Assembly: GCA_001642945.1 (NCBI GenBank)
Contig: LGRT01000004.1
Span: 248,001 to 312,000 of the forward strand
Length of the DNA: 64,000 nt
Source of the DNA: Rhodobacteraceae bacterium SB2
GTDB taxonomy: Bacteria > Pseudomonadota > Alphaproteobacteria > Rhodobacterales > Rhodobacteraceae
Reading direction: 5' to 3'
Of this stretch, positions 50,437 to 59,653 are shown one piece after another. The position numbers and the translations under genes were made by a program. Position 1 is the stretch's first letter. Each line of letters starts with the position of its first letter. Under the pieces are notes generated by a model that saw only the letters and a list, made by a program, of their open reading frames with translations, was not told where the DNA came from and made no database searches.

Positions 50437-51393
50437 ATGTTTGATTTAACAGAAAAAACAAAGCCCCGGGATCATGGTGGACAGCTTGAAACCGCTTGCG
50501 CGCTTTATGGGGGGCTGCCAGAAGATTGGATTGATTTGTCAACCGGAATTAACCCCGAGCCCTATCCTGTTATACCTTTTTCAGCAGATGATTTTCAAAG
50601 ATTACCCAGTATATCCGCGTATAATAGCCTGATCGCGGCCGCACGCGAATTTTGGTCGGTTCCAAACACCGCGCATGTGGTTGCCACCGCGGGCGCATCC
50701 GCGGCGATCGCGGCCTTGCCCAGTTTGCTCCCTCCCAGCCAAGTGGCGATCGCGCACCCAACCTATAATGAGCATCAAGCCGCCTTTACCGCCGCCGGAT
50801 GGCGCGTTTCCGATAGCGCCCAGGCGGCGCAGGTCGTGGTGCATCCAAATAACCCCGATGGCCGGCTATGGCGCGCGAAAGAGTTAACACGGCCTATTTG
50901 CATCATTGATGAAAGTTTTTGCGACGTAACCCCGCAAGACAGTTTGATCGCTGAAGCAGGCAAACCCGGGCGAATAATCTTAAAAAGCTTTGGCAAGTTT
51001 TGGGGCCTTGCTGGGCTGCGCTTGGGCTTTGCAATAGGAGCCGATCCCGTTTTAAGACAGCTCGAAAACCGGCTCGGACCCTGGGCCGTATCTGGGCCCG
51101 CCTTACGCATGGGGGCTGCCGCGCTGTCTGATCCTACCTGGGCTCAGAACACCCGTAAGCGCCTGCACGCGGACGCCGCTCGGCTCGACAAATTGATGCT
51201 TGCCAAAGGCGCCCGATTGCACGGAGGCTGCAGCCTGTTTCGCCTCTATGAGCTGCGTGATGCCAAGGCCTGGCAAGCCAAGCTTGGGCAGCACCATATT
51301 TGGAGCCGCATCTTCCCCTATTCTAAAAGCTTTCTGCGGCTGGGCCTGCCTGCGCAATCCCACTGGGCGCGGATCGAAAAGGCGCTGTCATAA
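50437..51393 (+). CDS. cobC: Threonine-phosphate decarboxylase-like aminotransferase CobC
   Basis: A 318-residue PLP-dependent enzyme of the aminotransferase I/II fold, next to cobD. CobC/CobD-type decarboxylases make (R)-1-amino-2-propanol phosphate for the cobalamin side arm. It has RDHGGQLETACALYGG near the start, DLSTGINPEPYP (about 29-40) and the PLP lysine in LKSFGKFWGLAG. The next gene's ATG overlaps its TAA (TAATG). Confidence 0.9.
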   Translation: MFDLTEKTKPRDHGGQLETACALYGGLPEDWIDLSTGINPEPYPVIPFSADDFQRLPSISAYNSLIAAAREFWSVPNTAHVVATAGASAAIAALPSLLPPSQVAIAHPTYNEHQAAFTAAGWRVSDSAQAAQVVVHPNNPDGRLWRAKELTRPICIIDESFCDVTPQDSLIAEAGKPGRIILKSFGKFWGLAGLRLGFAIGADPVLRQLENRLGPWAVSGPALRMGAAALSDPTWAQNTRKRLHADAARLDKLMLAKGARLHGGCSLFRLYELRDAKAWQAKLGQHHIWSRIFPYSKSFLRLGLPAQSHWARIEKALS

Positions 51394-52310
51394 TGGCTTG
51401 GCTGTTGTTTTTTGCGCTGATCCTTGATGCAGTTCTTGGTGAGCCAGAGTGGCTGTGGTCGCGGGTGCGTCATCCAGCCATTTTGATGGGTAATTTTATT
51501 TCCACCTGCACAAAACGCCTCAACTCCGGTGCCAATCGCAAACAAAAAGGCATCGCTGTTCTTTTGCTTGGGCTCAGTATCGCTATGGGCCTTGGCTTTC
51601 TACTCAGCCTTCTAGGCCCAATCTTTGAAACGCTGATTGCCGCCAGCTTGCTTGCGCATAAATCCTTGGTTCAACATGTAATCGCGGTGGCCAAAGGCCT
51701 GCGTCTTTCCCTGACCCAAGGCCGCAATGCGATCAGCAGGATCGTGGGGCGCGATACCTCGCAGATGAACATTGCGCAAATTTCCCGGGCCGGAATTGAA
51801 TCTGGAGCTGAGAATTTCTCAGATGGGGTGGTGGCACCGGCGTTTTACTTTTTAATCGGCGGGCTTCCCGGAATGTTACTGTATAAATTCACCAACACGG
51901 CCGATAGTATGATCGGATATAAAACCAAAGAGCTGCAAGAATTTGGATGGGCCGCAGCGCGCTTTGATGACTTGCTAAATTTTATTCCCGCACGGCTCAG
52001 CGCCGCGATTATACTGCTGGTCTCTGGGCATTGGAGCGGCCTAAGCAAACTGTCAGAGAATGCCAAAACCCATGCCTCTCCAAACGCCGGTTGGCCCGAA
52101 GCTGCGATGGCATTGGCGCTCAACGTGGCCTTGGCCGGCCCCCGCAGCTATCACGGGCGCCTAACAGATTTTGCCTGGATCCATCCAAGCGGCAACCGCC
52201 ATCCGGATGCTTATGAAATTGAGCGCTCGGTTGATATTCTTTGGAAAAGCTGGGCCGCGCTCTTGGCGTTGGTGGTGATAAGTGCAATCTTGTCAACAAT
52301 GGTCCATTAA
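51393..52310 (+). CDS. cobD: Adenosylcobinamide-phosphate synthase (CbiB/CobD)
   Basis: A 305-residue integral membrane protein that joins cobyric acid to aminopropanol phosphate. It begins LLFFALILDAVLGEPEWLWSRV (split over a family motif around residues 4-25), has GRDTSQMNIAQISRA, and ESGAENFSDGVVAPAFYFLI. These are hallmarks of CbiB. It overlaps cobC by one base, forming a two-gene cobalamin operon; no cobalamin riboswitch is visible upstream. Confidence 0.94.
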   Translation: MAWLLFFALILDAVLGEPEWLWSRVRHPAILMGNFISTCTKRLNSGANRKQKGIAVLLLGLSIAMGLGFLLSLLGPIFETLIAASLLAHKSLVQHVIAVAKGLRLSLTQGRNAISRIVGRDTSQMNIAQISRAGIESGAENFSDGVVAPAFYFLIGGLPGMLLYKFTNTADSMIGYKTKELQEFGWAAARFDDLLNFIPARLSAAIILLVSGHWSGLSKLSENAKTHASPNAGWPEAAMALALNVALAGPRSYHGRLTDFAWIHPSGNRHPDAYEIERSVDILWKSWAALLALVVISAILSTMVH

Positions 52311-52345
52311 TCAGGGATCTAACCGGGAGGGAAAAGGGGGCCGTA

Positions 52346-53548
52346 ATGCGCTTTATAAATTGGACAGTCACCCGCCGTGCAAGCGCTGCGATACTCAGCC
52401 TGCCTCTGCTCTTTAGCAGCCCAGTATATGCGCAATCCTGTGGTGGCGATTTTGCCGATTTTGTTTTGCAATTAAAGCAAGAAGCGCAAACCAAAGGGGC
52501 GCCAGTCGCGCAGGTCAATGCATTTTTCAAAACGGTTGAACATAGCCCAAAGGTGTTAAAAGCCGATCGGGCACAGGCCATTTTCCAGCTGCCCTTTATC
52601 GAATTCTCGGGCAAATTAATCAGCGATCACAGGATGGCACATGGACAAAAAAATGCACAGAAACATAAGTATATTTTTGATCAGATTGAAGGTCTCTACG
52701 GTATTCCCCCAGGGGTTTTATTAGCATTTTGGGCCTTTGAAACCGATTTTGGCGCGTTTCAGGGCAATTACAATACGCGCAATGCTTTGGTCACCTTAGC
52801 CCATGATTGCCGGCGACCAGAACTGTTTCGACCGCAAATCTTTGCCGCATTAGAGTTGTTTTTAAGAGATGCGTTTAACCCAGAGACAATGCAAGGGGCT
52901 TGGGCGGGCGAGATCGGCATGGTGCAAATGCTGCCCCAAGATATTTTGGACAATGGCGTTGATGGGGATGGGGATGGGCTTGTTGATCTGAGATCCTCGC
53001 CTGCCGATGCTTTGATGTCTGGCGCCAAAATGTTGTCAAATATGGGCTGGAAAGGCGGTCAACCCTGGCTGCAAGAGGTGATTTTACCCTTTGATATGGA
53101 TTGGAGCCTGACGGGGCTGGATACCCAAAAACCAGTTTCCAACTGGGTGGCTTTGGGGGTTCAAGGGGCCAACCAGTCGCTCTATCCAGCCGATCTGGAA
53201 AGCTCCATTATTTTACCCCAAGGCCGGTTTGGACCCGCCTTTATCGCTTATCCGAATTTTCATGTGTATTTCGAATGGAACCAAAGCTTTGTATACGTGA
53301 CCACGGCTGCTTATTTTGCCACCTTGCTTGAAGGTAGCCCGCGCTATGGGTTCGAACTTGAAGACCCCGGGTTAAACGGAACGGAAATGAAAAGCTTGCA
53401 AAGCGCGCTGCGCGATCAAGGCTATGATGTTGGAAAAATTGATGGCATTCTGGGTGCTCAAACGCGTCGCGCCGTGCAAGAGGTTCAAAGCGCCTTGGGG
53501 TTGCCTGCAGATGCTTGGCCAACTTGGGCGCTGTTGAAAGCGCTTTAG
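52346..53548 (+). CDS. Lytic murein transglycosylase (MltB family) with peptidoglycan-binding domain
   Basis: A 400-residue exported protein with signal peptide (cleavage near VYAQSC, residues 27-32), an SLT_2/MltB-type catalytic domain with the active Glu in FWAFETDFGAFQG, and a C-terminal PG_binding_1 domain (about 340-395, LQSALRDQGYDVGKIDG). It trims peptidoglycan and makes anhydro-muropeptides. The ATG at 52346 has GGGGG upstream; a longer frame reaches into the cobD gene. Confidence 0.92.
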   Translation: MRFINWTVTRRASAAILSLPLLFSSPVYAQSCGGDFADFVLQLKQEAQTKGAPVAQVNAFFKTVEHSPKVLKADRAQAIFQLPFIEFSGKLISDHRMAHGQKNAQKHKYIFDQIEGLYGIPPGVLLAFWAFETDFGAFQGNYNTRNALVTLAHDCRRPELFRPQIFAALELFLRDAFNPETMQGAWAGEIGMVQMLPQDILDNGVDGDGDGLVDLRSSPADALMSGAKMLSNMGWKGGQPWLQEVILPFDMDWSLTGLDTQKPVSNWVALGVQGANQSLYPADLESSIILPQGRFGPAFIAYPNFHVYFEWNQSFVYVTTAAYFATLLEGSPRYGFELEDPGLNGTEMKSLQSALRDQGYDVGKIDGILGAQTRRAVQEVQSALGLPADAWPTWALLKAL

Positions 53549-53615
53549 GTGACGGCAAACTAAAGCCCCCTCAAGCGCGTTGCAAAATCTGGTGACCCAT
53601 TATCCGCTGGAAAGT

Positions 53616-56600
53616 TTACGCCACCAAGCTTTCCGCTTTTTTCAAATCAACCGATACCAACTGGCTAACCCCTTGTTCCTGCATTGTGACGCCAAATAAA
53701 CGATCCATCCGCGCCATGGTGACCGCATGATGCGTGATGATTAAAAACCGCGTATCTGTGCGGCGGCACATTTCATCTAACAAATCGCAGAAGCGCGTGA
53801 CATTGGCATCATCAAGCGGGGCATCCACCTCATCGAGCACGCAAATCGGCGCAGGATTGGCCAAAAACACGGCAAAAATTAGCGCCATCGCAGTGAGCGT
53901 TTGCTCTCCGCCCGACAATAAAGACAAGGTGCTCAGTTTTTTCCCGGGGGGTTGGCACATAATCTCAAGCCCCGCCTCAAGCGGATCATCGCTTTCCACC
54001 AAAACCAAATTTGCCTCGCCGCCGCCAAATAAGTGCTTAAACAATAGCCCAAAATTGCTATTCACTTGCTCAAACGCGGTCAAAAGCCGTTCGCGCCCCT
54101 CGCGATTCAAGCCCGCGATGCCATTGCGCAGCGTGTGTATCGCCGCTTCCAAATCGGTTTTTTCTTCGCTTAAACTTTTATGTTCGCTCTCAACCTCTTT
54201 GGCATCTTCTTCTGCTCGCAGATTCACGGCCCCCAACGCTTCGCGTTGGCGTTTCAACCGATTCACTTCCGCTTCTATTTCATCCGCATGCGGCATGCGA
54301 TCCGCATCCGTTGATAAGGAGTTCAGCAAGTCTTGCGGGGTGGTTTGCAACTCATCCTCGATGCGCTGCGCGGCGGCCGTTTTGGTTTCTTGCGCGGCCT
54401 CTGCGCGCGCCTCGGCGCCGGCGCGCGCCTCCCGCGCCTCGGAAGCGGCCCGTTCGGAATCTCGCTCTTGCGCAATGGCGTTGCGCAAAGCTGCTTCGCC
54501 CGTTGCCAAATTATCGCCCGCAGCTTTGCGCCGCGTTTCAGCCTGCGCAATGGCGCTGCTCAACTCTTCCCGTTTGCGTGCCAAAGCATCCGGCACCAGC
54601 GCCGCATCTGCCAAATCTGCCTCTGTTTGGGATTTGCGTTCTAGCAACTCAACCCGTCTTTGATCAGCGGTTTCAAGCCGCAATCGCCAGCCGCTAAGCT
54701 CTTTGGTGACCTGTTGTTTACGGCGCATGCGCGCTTCGCCGGCGCGGCGTAACTCATCTTGTTCTGAGCGCTTTGACAACATGGTGATGCGCGCCGCTTC
54801 CACAGTGAGCTTGATATCTTCAACGCGGTCTTTCAACGATTGGATATCCTCTAATGCGTCAACAGCCATCTGCGCCTCGGCCCGCTGCGCCTCAGCGCCT
54901 AAGCTTTCCTCTGCATGGCGCGCAACGGCCAATGTCAGGTTTTCAACCCGACCTTTTGCCAAGTTTAGCTTGGCTTCGGAATTGCTGAGCGCCCGATTTT
55001 TTTCAATCACCTCGCGATCTGCTTGCCGGCGCGCTTCGCGCGCGCGCTGGTCTTTGCCTGCCCACTCTGTAAGCTCCCCCGATAACAGATCATGGGCCGA
55101 ACGCGCCGCGTGCAATTCAGCCTCTGTCTGCACCATTTGCTGCTTCAGCTCTTCCAATCTGTTCACTTGTTCAAGATGCAATGCGGCAGTCGATGGCGTA
55201 TCTTCGGCCCAGATACAATAGCCATCCCAGCGCCATAGGTCACCTTCCAAGCTGACCAAACGTTGGCCGGGCTGCAAAGCCGCTTGCAAGCGTACGCCCT
55301 CATCCCCATCCACCAAACCGATCTGCGTCATCCGTCGCCCCAGCGCATCAGGCGTAGACACATGATTACTCAAGGGGGTTATGCCGTTGGGCAGCGGTTG
55401 CACAACGGGGTAATCGGGCAAAAATCGCCATCCTGACAGGGCATCTTCACCCTCAACCTCGGCCGCCCTTAAATCATCTGCCAAAGCCGCTCCAAGGGCT
55501 TTTTCAAAACCTTGTTCCACCTGCAAACGATCAAGCAATTGCCCACCTTCTTGAGAACCGCGCGCCAAAAGTTTGGCCAAAGCGGTTACTTCGGCTTCCA
55601 ATGCCGTGTTTTCACCCTCTGCGCGCGATCGCTGGGCACGCGCTTCGGCCTCGCGCGCCTGCGTGTCAGAGCGCGCCGTTTCGGCCCGATCAAGCGCCTG
55701 TTCACACTGCTCTGCATGCGCCTGCGCCTGCGCGGCCAGGCTTTCATCAGCGTCAAACGCCTCGGCCGCCTCAACCACCTGTTGCTCAGAATGCTGCAAA
55801 GCCTGTTTGGCTTTTTCAGCCTCATCACGGCTGCGCTGAAGGGTTTTCTCGCTGTCTTGCAGCAAGCGATGCGCAGATTGGTGGCGCGCCGACAAACGCG
55901 CCACATCTTCGGTTAATTGCGAAAGATCGGTTTCGCGCTCTTGCAACACAGCAGAAGCATCCTGCGCCTCTTGCGTTGCATTCGATAATTTATCGTCTTG
56001 GCCCAAGGCCGCTTTTGACAATTCTTCCGTTTCCCACTCTAAACGCTCAATCATCTCCAATGCGTCGCGATTCAAAGCCTCTTCACGGGTGATGTCTTGG
56101 GCCAGCTGCACCGAACGGCCACCCAGCGTATCGATCTGTTGCTGCGCGTCACTTTCTTGCGCGCTCAATGTCTCGCGCTGAACTTGCAAGCGCTGCAATA
56201 AAGCCGCCGCAATCGCTTCTTCCTCGCGCACTGGTGGCAAGGCCTCTTCAGCTTCCAATCTCAACTTGCCATTGCTGCGCGCCATGGCTTCCGCTTTCGA
56301 GGCCGCCAATATTTGCGCCTGCAAAGCTTGGGCGGTGCTCTGACACAGCTCATCGGCCTCTTTCCAGCGCCGAAACAACAACAAACCTTCAGCGCTGCGC
56401 AAATCTTTGGCGATCGCGCGATAGCGCGCCGCATGTTTGGCTTGCCGAGCCAGCTGCGCCAATTGACCGGCAAGCTGCTCAAGCACATCATCCACGCGCC
56501 CCAGATTGCTTTCTGCGGCGTTCAGCTTCAGCTCGGCCTCATGGCGGCGCTGATATAACCCGGAAATGCCCGCCGCCTCTTCTAACACGCGGCGGCGGTT

Positions 56601-57080
56601 TTTGGGTTTAGCATTGATCAGTTCGGCAATTTGCCCTTGACGCACAAGCGCTGGGGAATGGGCGCCTGTAGAGGCATCGGCAAACAGCATTTGTACGTCA
56701 CGGGCGCGCACATCTTTTCCCGACACTTTATAGGCGCTGCCCGCATCGCGGGTGATGCGGCGCACGACATCCAACACATCCACCTCGTTGAACGCAGCGG
56801 GTGCCAAGCGTTCGGCATTGTCCAGCTGCAATGTAACTTCGGCAAAATTGCGCGCCGGACGCGTGGCAGCCCCCGCGAAAATCACATCATTCATACCGCC
56901 GCCGCGCATCGCCGTGGGGCGGTTTTCACCCATCACCCAACGCAACGCTTCAAGCAAATTTGATTTACCGCACCCGTTTGGTCCCACAACACCCGTCAAC
57001 CCATCTGAAATCAACAATTCAGTTGGATCAACAAAACTTTTGAAACCTGTCAGTCGCAGTTTGGAAAAACGCACCCGCAC
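53616..57080 (-). CDS. smc: Chromosome segregation ATPase SMC
   Basis: SMC forms a coiled-coil dimer that extrudes DNA loops and segregates chromosomes. The 1154-residue product has Walker A GPNGCGKSN (33-41), long coiled-coil arms split by a hinge (about 490-620, including AEVEGEDALSGWRFLPDY), and the C-terminal signature LSLLSGGEQTL with Walker B PICVLDEVDAPLDD. The start is GTG at 57080 (GCGGGTGCGGGTG region, AAAGG upstream); a GTG two codons later is possible. ScpA/ScpB genes are not in the window. Confidence 0.96.
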   Translation of the reverse strand: MRVRFSKLRLTGFKSFVDPTELLISDGLTGVVGPNGCGKSNLLEALRWVMGENRPTAMRGGGMNDVIFAGAATRPARNFAEVTLQLDNAERLAPAAFNEVDVLDVVRRITRDAGSAYKVSGKDVRARDVQMLFADASTGAHSPALVRQGQIAELINAKPKNRRRVLEEAAGISGLYQRRHEAELKLNAAESNLGRVDDVLEQLAGQLAQLARQAKHAARYRAIAKDLRSAEGLLLFRRWKEADELCQSTAQALQAQILAASKAEAMARSNGKLRLEAEEALPPVREEEAIAAALLQRLQVQRETLSAQESDAQQQIDTLGGRSVQLAQDITREEALNRDALEMIERLEWETEELSKAALGQDDKLSNATQEAQDASAVLQERETDLSQLTEDVARLSARHQSAHRLLQDSEKTLQRSRDEAEKAKQALQHSEQQVVEAAEAFDADESLAAQAQAHAEQCEQALDRAETARSDTQAREAEARAQRSRAEGENTALEAEVTALAKLLARGSQEGGQLLDRLQVEQGFEKALGAALADDLRAAEVEGEDALSGWRFLPDYPVVQPLPNGITPLSNHVSTPDALGRRMTQIGLVDGDEGVRLQAALQPGQRLVSLEGDLWRWDGYCIWAEDTPSTAALHLEQVNRLEELKQQMVQTEAELHAARSAHDLLSGELTEWAGKDQRAREARRQADREVIEKNRALSNSEAKLNLAKGRVENLTLAVARHAEESLGAEAQRAEAQMAVDALEDIQSLKDRVEDIKLTVEAARITMLSKRSEQDELRRAGEARMRRKQQVTKELSGWRLRLETADQRRVELLERKSQTEADLADAALVPDALARKREELSSAIAQAETRRKAAGDNLATGEAALRNAIAQERDSERAASEAREARAGAEARAEAAQETKTAAAQRIEDELQTTPQDLLNSLSTDADRMPHADEIEAEVNRLKRQREALGAVNLRAEEDAKEVESEHKSLSEEKTDLEAAIHTLRNGIAGLNREGRERLLTAFEQVNSNFGLLFKHLFGGGEANLVLVESDDPLEAGLEIMCQPPGKKLSTLSLLSGGEQTLTAMALIFAVFLANPAPICVLDEVDAPLDDANVTRFCDLLDEMCRRTDTRFLIITHHAVTMARMDRLFGVTMQEQGVSQLVSVDLKKAESLVA

Positions 57081-57246
57081 CCGCCTTTGATTCTCTGAGT
57101 TAAAGCGTGCCTTTGACGCGGAGCAGAGTCAACAGACCACCACTGTATCTCGTGTGCTCACTTTGGTTAACGTCTAGATATCGTAAAATTCACATCAAAA
57201 TCATATAGGCTGGCGCTTTGGACAAGACAGGGTTTATACTCAAACA

Positions 57247-57705
57247 ATGACGCCAATCTCTATCGCCATCGCGGATCCCCAGCACCCTGAAATCACCCAA
57301 TTGCTGCAGCAAAGCCATGCCTTAATGCAGCAGCTTTTCGCAAGCGATGAAAATCACTTTTTATCAATTGAAGAGTTGCTATCACCCGATATTCGGTTCT
57401 TTGCCGCCCGCCAGCAAGGGCGCTATATCGGCTGCGGCGCGCTGGCTATCAGGCCAGATTATGGTGAGATCAAATCGATGTTTACAGATCCCAAAGCCCG
57501 CGGGACCGGCGTCGCTAGATCGGTACTAGACAGGCTAGAAGCCCAAGCGCGACAGCTTAAGCTGCCCAAATTGATGCTGGAAACCGGCGATTTGCTTTCG
57601 CATGCCCAGCGCCTTTACACGCAAGCAGGATTCACGCATTGCGCACCATTTGGGGATTATGAAAAACAACACAGCTCGATTTTTATGCAAAAAATACTGT
57701 ATTAA
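57247..57705 (+). CDS. GNAT family N-acetyltransferase
   Basis: A 152-residue acetyltransferase with the acetyl-CoA loop KARGTGVARSVLDRLE (about 83-98) and the C-terminal YTQAGFTHCAPFGDYE. The first part has SIEELLSPDIRFF. Related YsnE/PhnO-like enzymes act on small amines or amino acids; the substrate is unknown. It overlaps the stop of the small lipoprotein gene on the other strand. Confidence 0.87.
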   Translation: MTPISIAIADPQHPEITQLLQQSHALMQQLFASDENHFLSIEELLSPDIRFFAARQQGRYIGCGALAIRPDYGEIKSMFTDPKARGTGVARSVLDRLEAQARQLKLPKLMLETGDLLSHAQRLYTQAGFTHCAPFGDYEKQHSSIFMQKILY

Positions 57706-57995
57706 AAGTCACAGGCGTGAACCCCCAAAACAACCGAAGAATCGGCCCAGGTGACGGCGACATCCTCGCAGCCCACCACCTGGCGCATGGCTTGCAAAGC
57801 AATCGGCCTAACCTGCTTTGTAGAGGGAAAACCCATTGCGTTGATCCGCAGCGCCTCGATCATTGGCCCGCGCACTCGAATATCAAACTTCATATTCTTA
57901 TGGCGCACGGTTTGTGCATGTATACCCTGAAACGCATAGCTGCCATCATCACAAGACATTAAAAAAATAAAAAAAACATACCAATATTTAAACAA
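57702..57995 (-). CDS. Small putative lipoprotein
   Basis: A 97-residue protein with an N-terminal hydrophobic signal ending in a lipobox-like FLMSC (residues 11-15) and a mature part containing VRPIALQAMRQVVGCEDVAV with a conserved-looking WADSSVVLG near the end. I recognise it only as a probable conserved roseobacter lipoprotein of unknown role. It is convergent with the GNAT gene, overlapping by four bases. Confidence 0.65.
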   Translation of the reverse strand: MFKYWYVFFIFLMSCDDGSYAFQGIHAQTVRHKNMKFDIRVRGPMIEALRINAMGFPSTKQVRPIALQAMRQVVGCEDVAVTWADSSVVLGVHACDF

Positions 57996-58096
57996 AACAA
58001 CACTTACTACTAAATTAAATCTGGCATTTGCTTGCAGAAAAAAATGGCATATATAAGACGCTACGTTTATTTAAAACTCGGATAAGAGGACGCGTT

Positions 58097-58867
58097 TTGC
58101 CATTTCAAAAGGTAACGTCTGAAAAGCTGTCCCATGCTGTGACCCGCCAAATTGAGCAGTTGATCCTGCGCGGCATTTTGCGGCCGGGGGAACGCTTGCC
58201 CTCCGAGCGGGAGCTGTCCGAGCGTTTCGCAGTGTCGCGTCCATCCCTGCGCGAAGCGATTTCGCAATTACAAGAGCGCGGCTTGCTCACGTCAAAAGCC
58301 GGCGCAGGCATTTACATCGCGAATGTACTTGGCAACTCGTTTTCACCAGCCCTTGTAAGCCTGTTCAGCAGCCATGAAGAAGCGGTGTTTGATTATATTG
58401 GTTTCCGCCGTGATCTTGAGGGGTTGGCCGCCGAACGCGCCGCCAAATTCGCCTCTGATACCGATTTGCGCGTGATCCAAACCATTTTTGATAAAATGCA
58501 GGCGGCGCATCACAAACGGAACCCAACCGATGAAGCCCGCCTCGACGCCGAATTTCACCTGTCAATCATCGAGTCCAGTCACAACGTTATTATGCTGCAT
58601 ATGATGCGGTCCATGTATGATCTGTTACAAGAAGGCGTGTTTTACAACCGCCAAATGATGTTCAAGCAACGCGTCACGCGCGGCGAGATCTTAGAACAAC
58701 ATCGCGCGATCAATACCGCCTTGCAGGCCCGCGACCCCGAGGCCTCGCGCGCCGCGGTTGAAGTTCATATGGATTATATCGAAGCTGCGCTGCAAGATTT
58801 AAAAATATCAGAGCGCAATGAAGCTATTGCGCAACAGCGCTATGAGCATGAACAAGAGCGTGGATAG
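58097..58867 (+). CDS. GntR/FadR-family (FCD domain) transcriptional regulator
   Basis: A 256-residue regulator with an N-terminal winged helix-turn-helix (GERLPSERELSERFAVSRPS, about 33-52) and a C-terminal FCD ligand domain (about 90-235) with the metal-binding pattern DAEFHLSIIESSHN. This FadR subfamily includes PdhR and LldR-type regulators of carboxylate metabolism. I start at the TTG at 58097 because AAGAGGA lies 6 bases upstream and MPFQKVTSEKLS is a normal start; a further TTG upstream is not supported. Confidence 0.87.
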   Translation: MPFQKVTSEKLSHAVTRQIEQLILRGILRPGERLPSERELSERFAVSRPSLREAISQLQERGLLTSKAGAGIYIANVLGNSFSPALVSLFSSHEEAVFDYIGFRRDLEGLAAERAAKFASDTDLRVIQTIFDKMQAAHHKRNPTDEARLDAEFHLSIIESSHNVIMLHMMRSMYDLLQEGVFYNRQMMFKQRVTRGEILEQHRAINTALQARDPEASRAAVEVHMDYIEAALQDLKISERNEAIAQQRYEHEQERG

Positions 58868-58885
58868 GCATAAGCACCGGCTCGA

Positions 58886-59503
58886 TTATGTTTTTCGAAA
58901 GCTGCGCACCCAAGCCCAAAAATTCGACAGACGCTCTTCCATCGCGTCAAAAATGGGTGATAAGCGGCGGGCGTAAAACCGCAGCCACCGCACCCGAAGA
59001 GCCCAAAAGACCAATCCCAGCAGCGTCAAAAAAACGGTATTGAACCATGGAAATGACGTTTCATCCGGGCCAGATACCGGTTTAAGGGAAACCGCGTTTG
59101 GATAAATAGACAAAAACGTATTGCGCCAGCCATAATGGCGGATTTTCACCCATTGCACCTGCGCGCTTGATTTTGCACTGCGCAGATTTGACGCCTCGGC
59201 CTGCAAATTTGACGTGTCAAATTTAAAATAAAATGGCCAACCCCAGCCCGTATCCTCGTTGCGAAACACGATCGGTCGATCCTGCGCATCAAAACTCTCT
59301 ATAAAAAACACATCCCGGTTCGATTGCAGGCGGCCATCCTCGCCCATATGGCGCGCCCAAAATAACCCCGTACGGCCAAAATCAATCCGCTTTTCATAGG
59401 TGTCATTTATACGAACAACATCATTTTGGGGTAGCGCATAGTGCAAAACCCCGATCCCGATCATTAACACAATTGCCTGAAAACTTCTTACCAAAAACCG
59501 CAT
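58886..59503 (-). CDS. DUF1523 family membrane protein
   Basis: A 205-residue protein with membrane helices near residues 5-25 and 155-180. It has RNEDTGWGWPFYFKFDTSNL and HYGWRNTFLSIYPNAVSL, the signature of DUF1523, a Rhodobacterales family of unknown function. The ATG at 59503 is preceded by AGGCGG at 5 bases; GTG at 59509 is the alternative. Confidence 0.87.
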   Translation of the reverse strand: MRFLVRSFQAIVLMIGIGVLHYALPQNDVVRINDTYEKRIDFGRTGLFWARHMGEDGRLQSNRDVFFIESFDAQDRPIVFRNEDTGWGWPFYFKFDTSNLQAEASNLRSAKSSAQVQWVKIRHYGWRNTFLSIYPNAVSLKPVSGPDETSFPWFNTVFLTLLGLVFWALRVRWLRFYARRLSPIFDAMEERLSNFWAWVRSFRKT

Positions 59504-59607
59504 ATGCACCGCCTAAAAAACTCTGACGGGCTTAACCTAAGCGCGAACCTTTAAAAATGCACCCCCATAGCAGCCAAAGGATCGTTAAAATTACAATGCA
59601 AACGCTC

Positions 59608-59645
59608 AAAAAAGCGTTGGGGCGCTGGTAAACAGACCCCAACGC
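59608..59645 (-). terminator. Rho-independent terminator of the creatinase gene
   Basis: On the minus strand GCGTTGGGG pairs with CCCCAACGC (9 bp, no mismatch) around a 14-base loop, followed by TTTTTT. It starts 9 bases after the creatinase stop. This is a textbook intrinsic terminator. Confidence 0.93.
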
Positions 59646-59653
59646 AGAGTTTG

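Noticed and set aside
53734-54663. Long antisense frame inside smc (309 residues)
   Set aside because: It reads as Ser/Ala/Arg-rich noise, a mirror of the charged coiled-coil codons of smc on the other strand.
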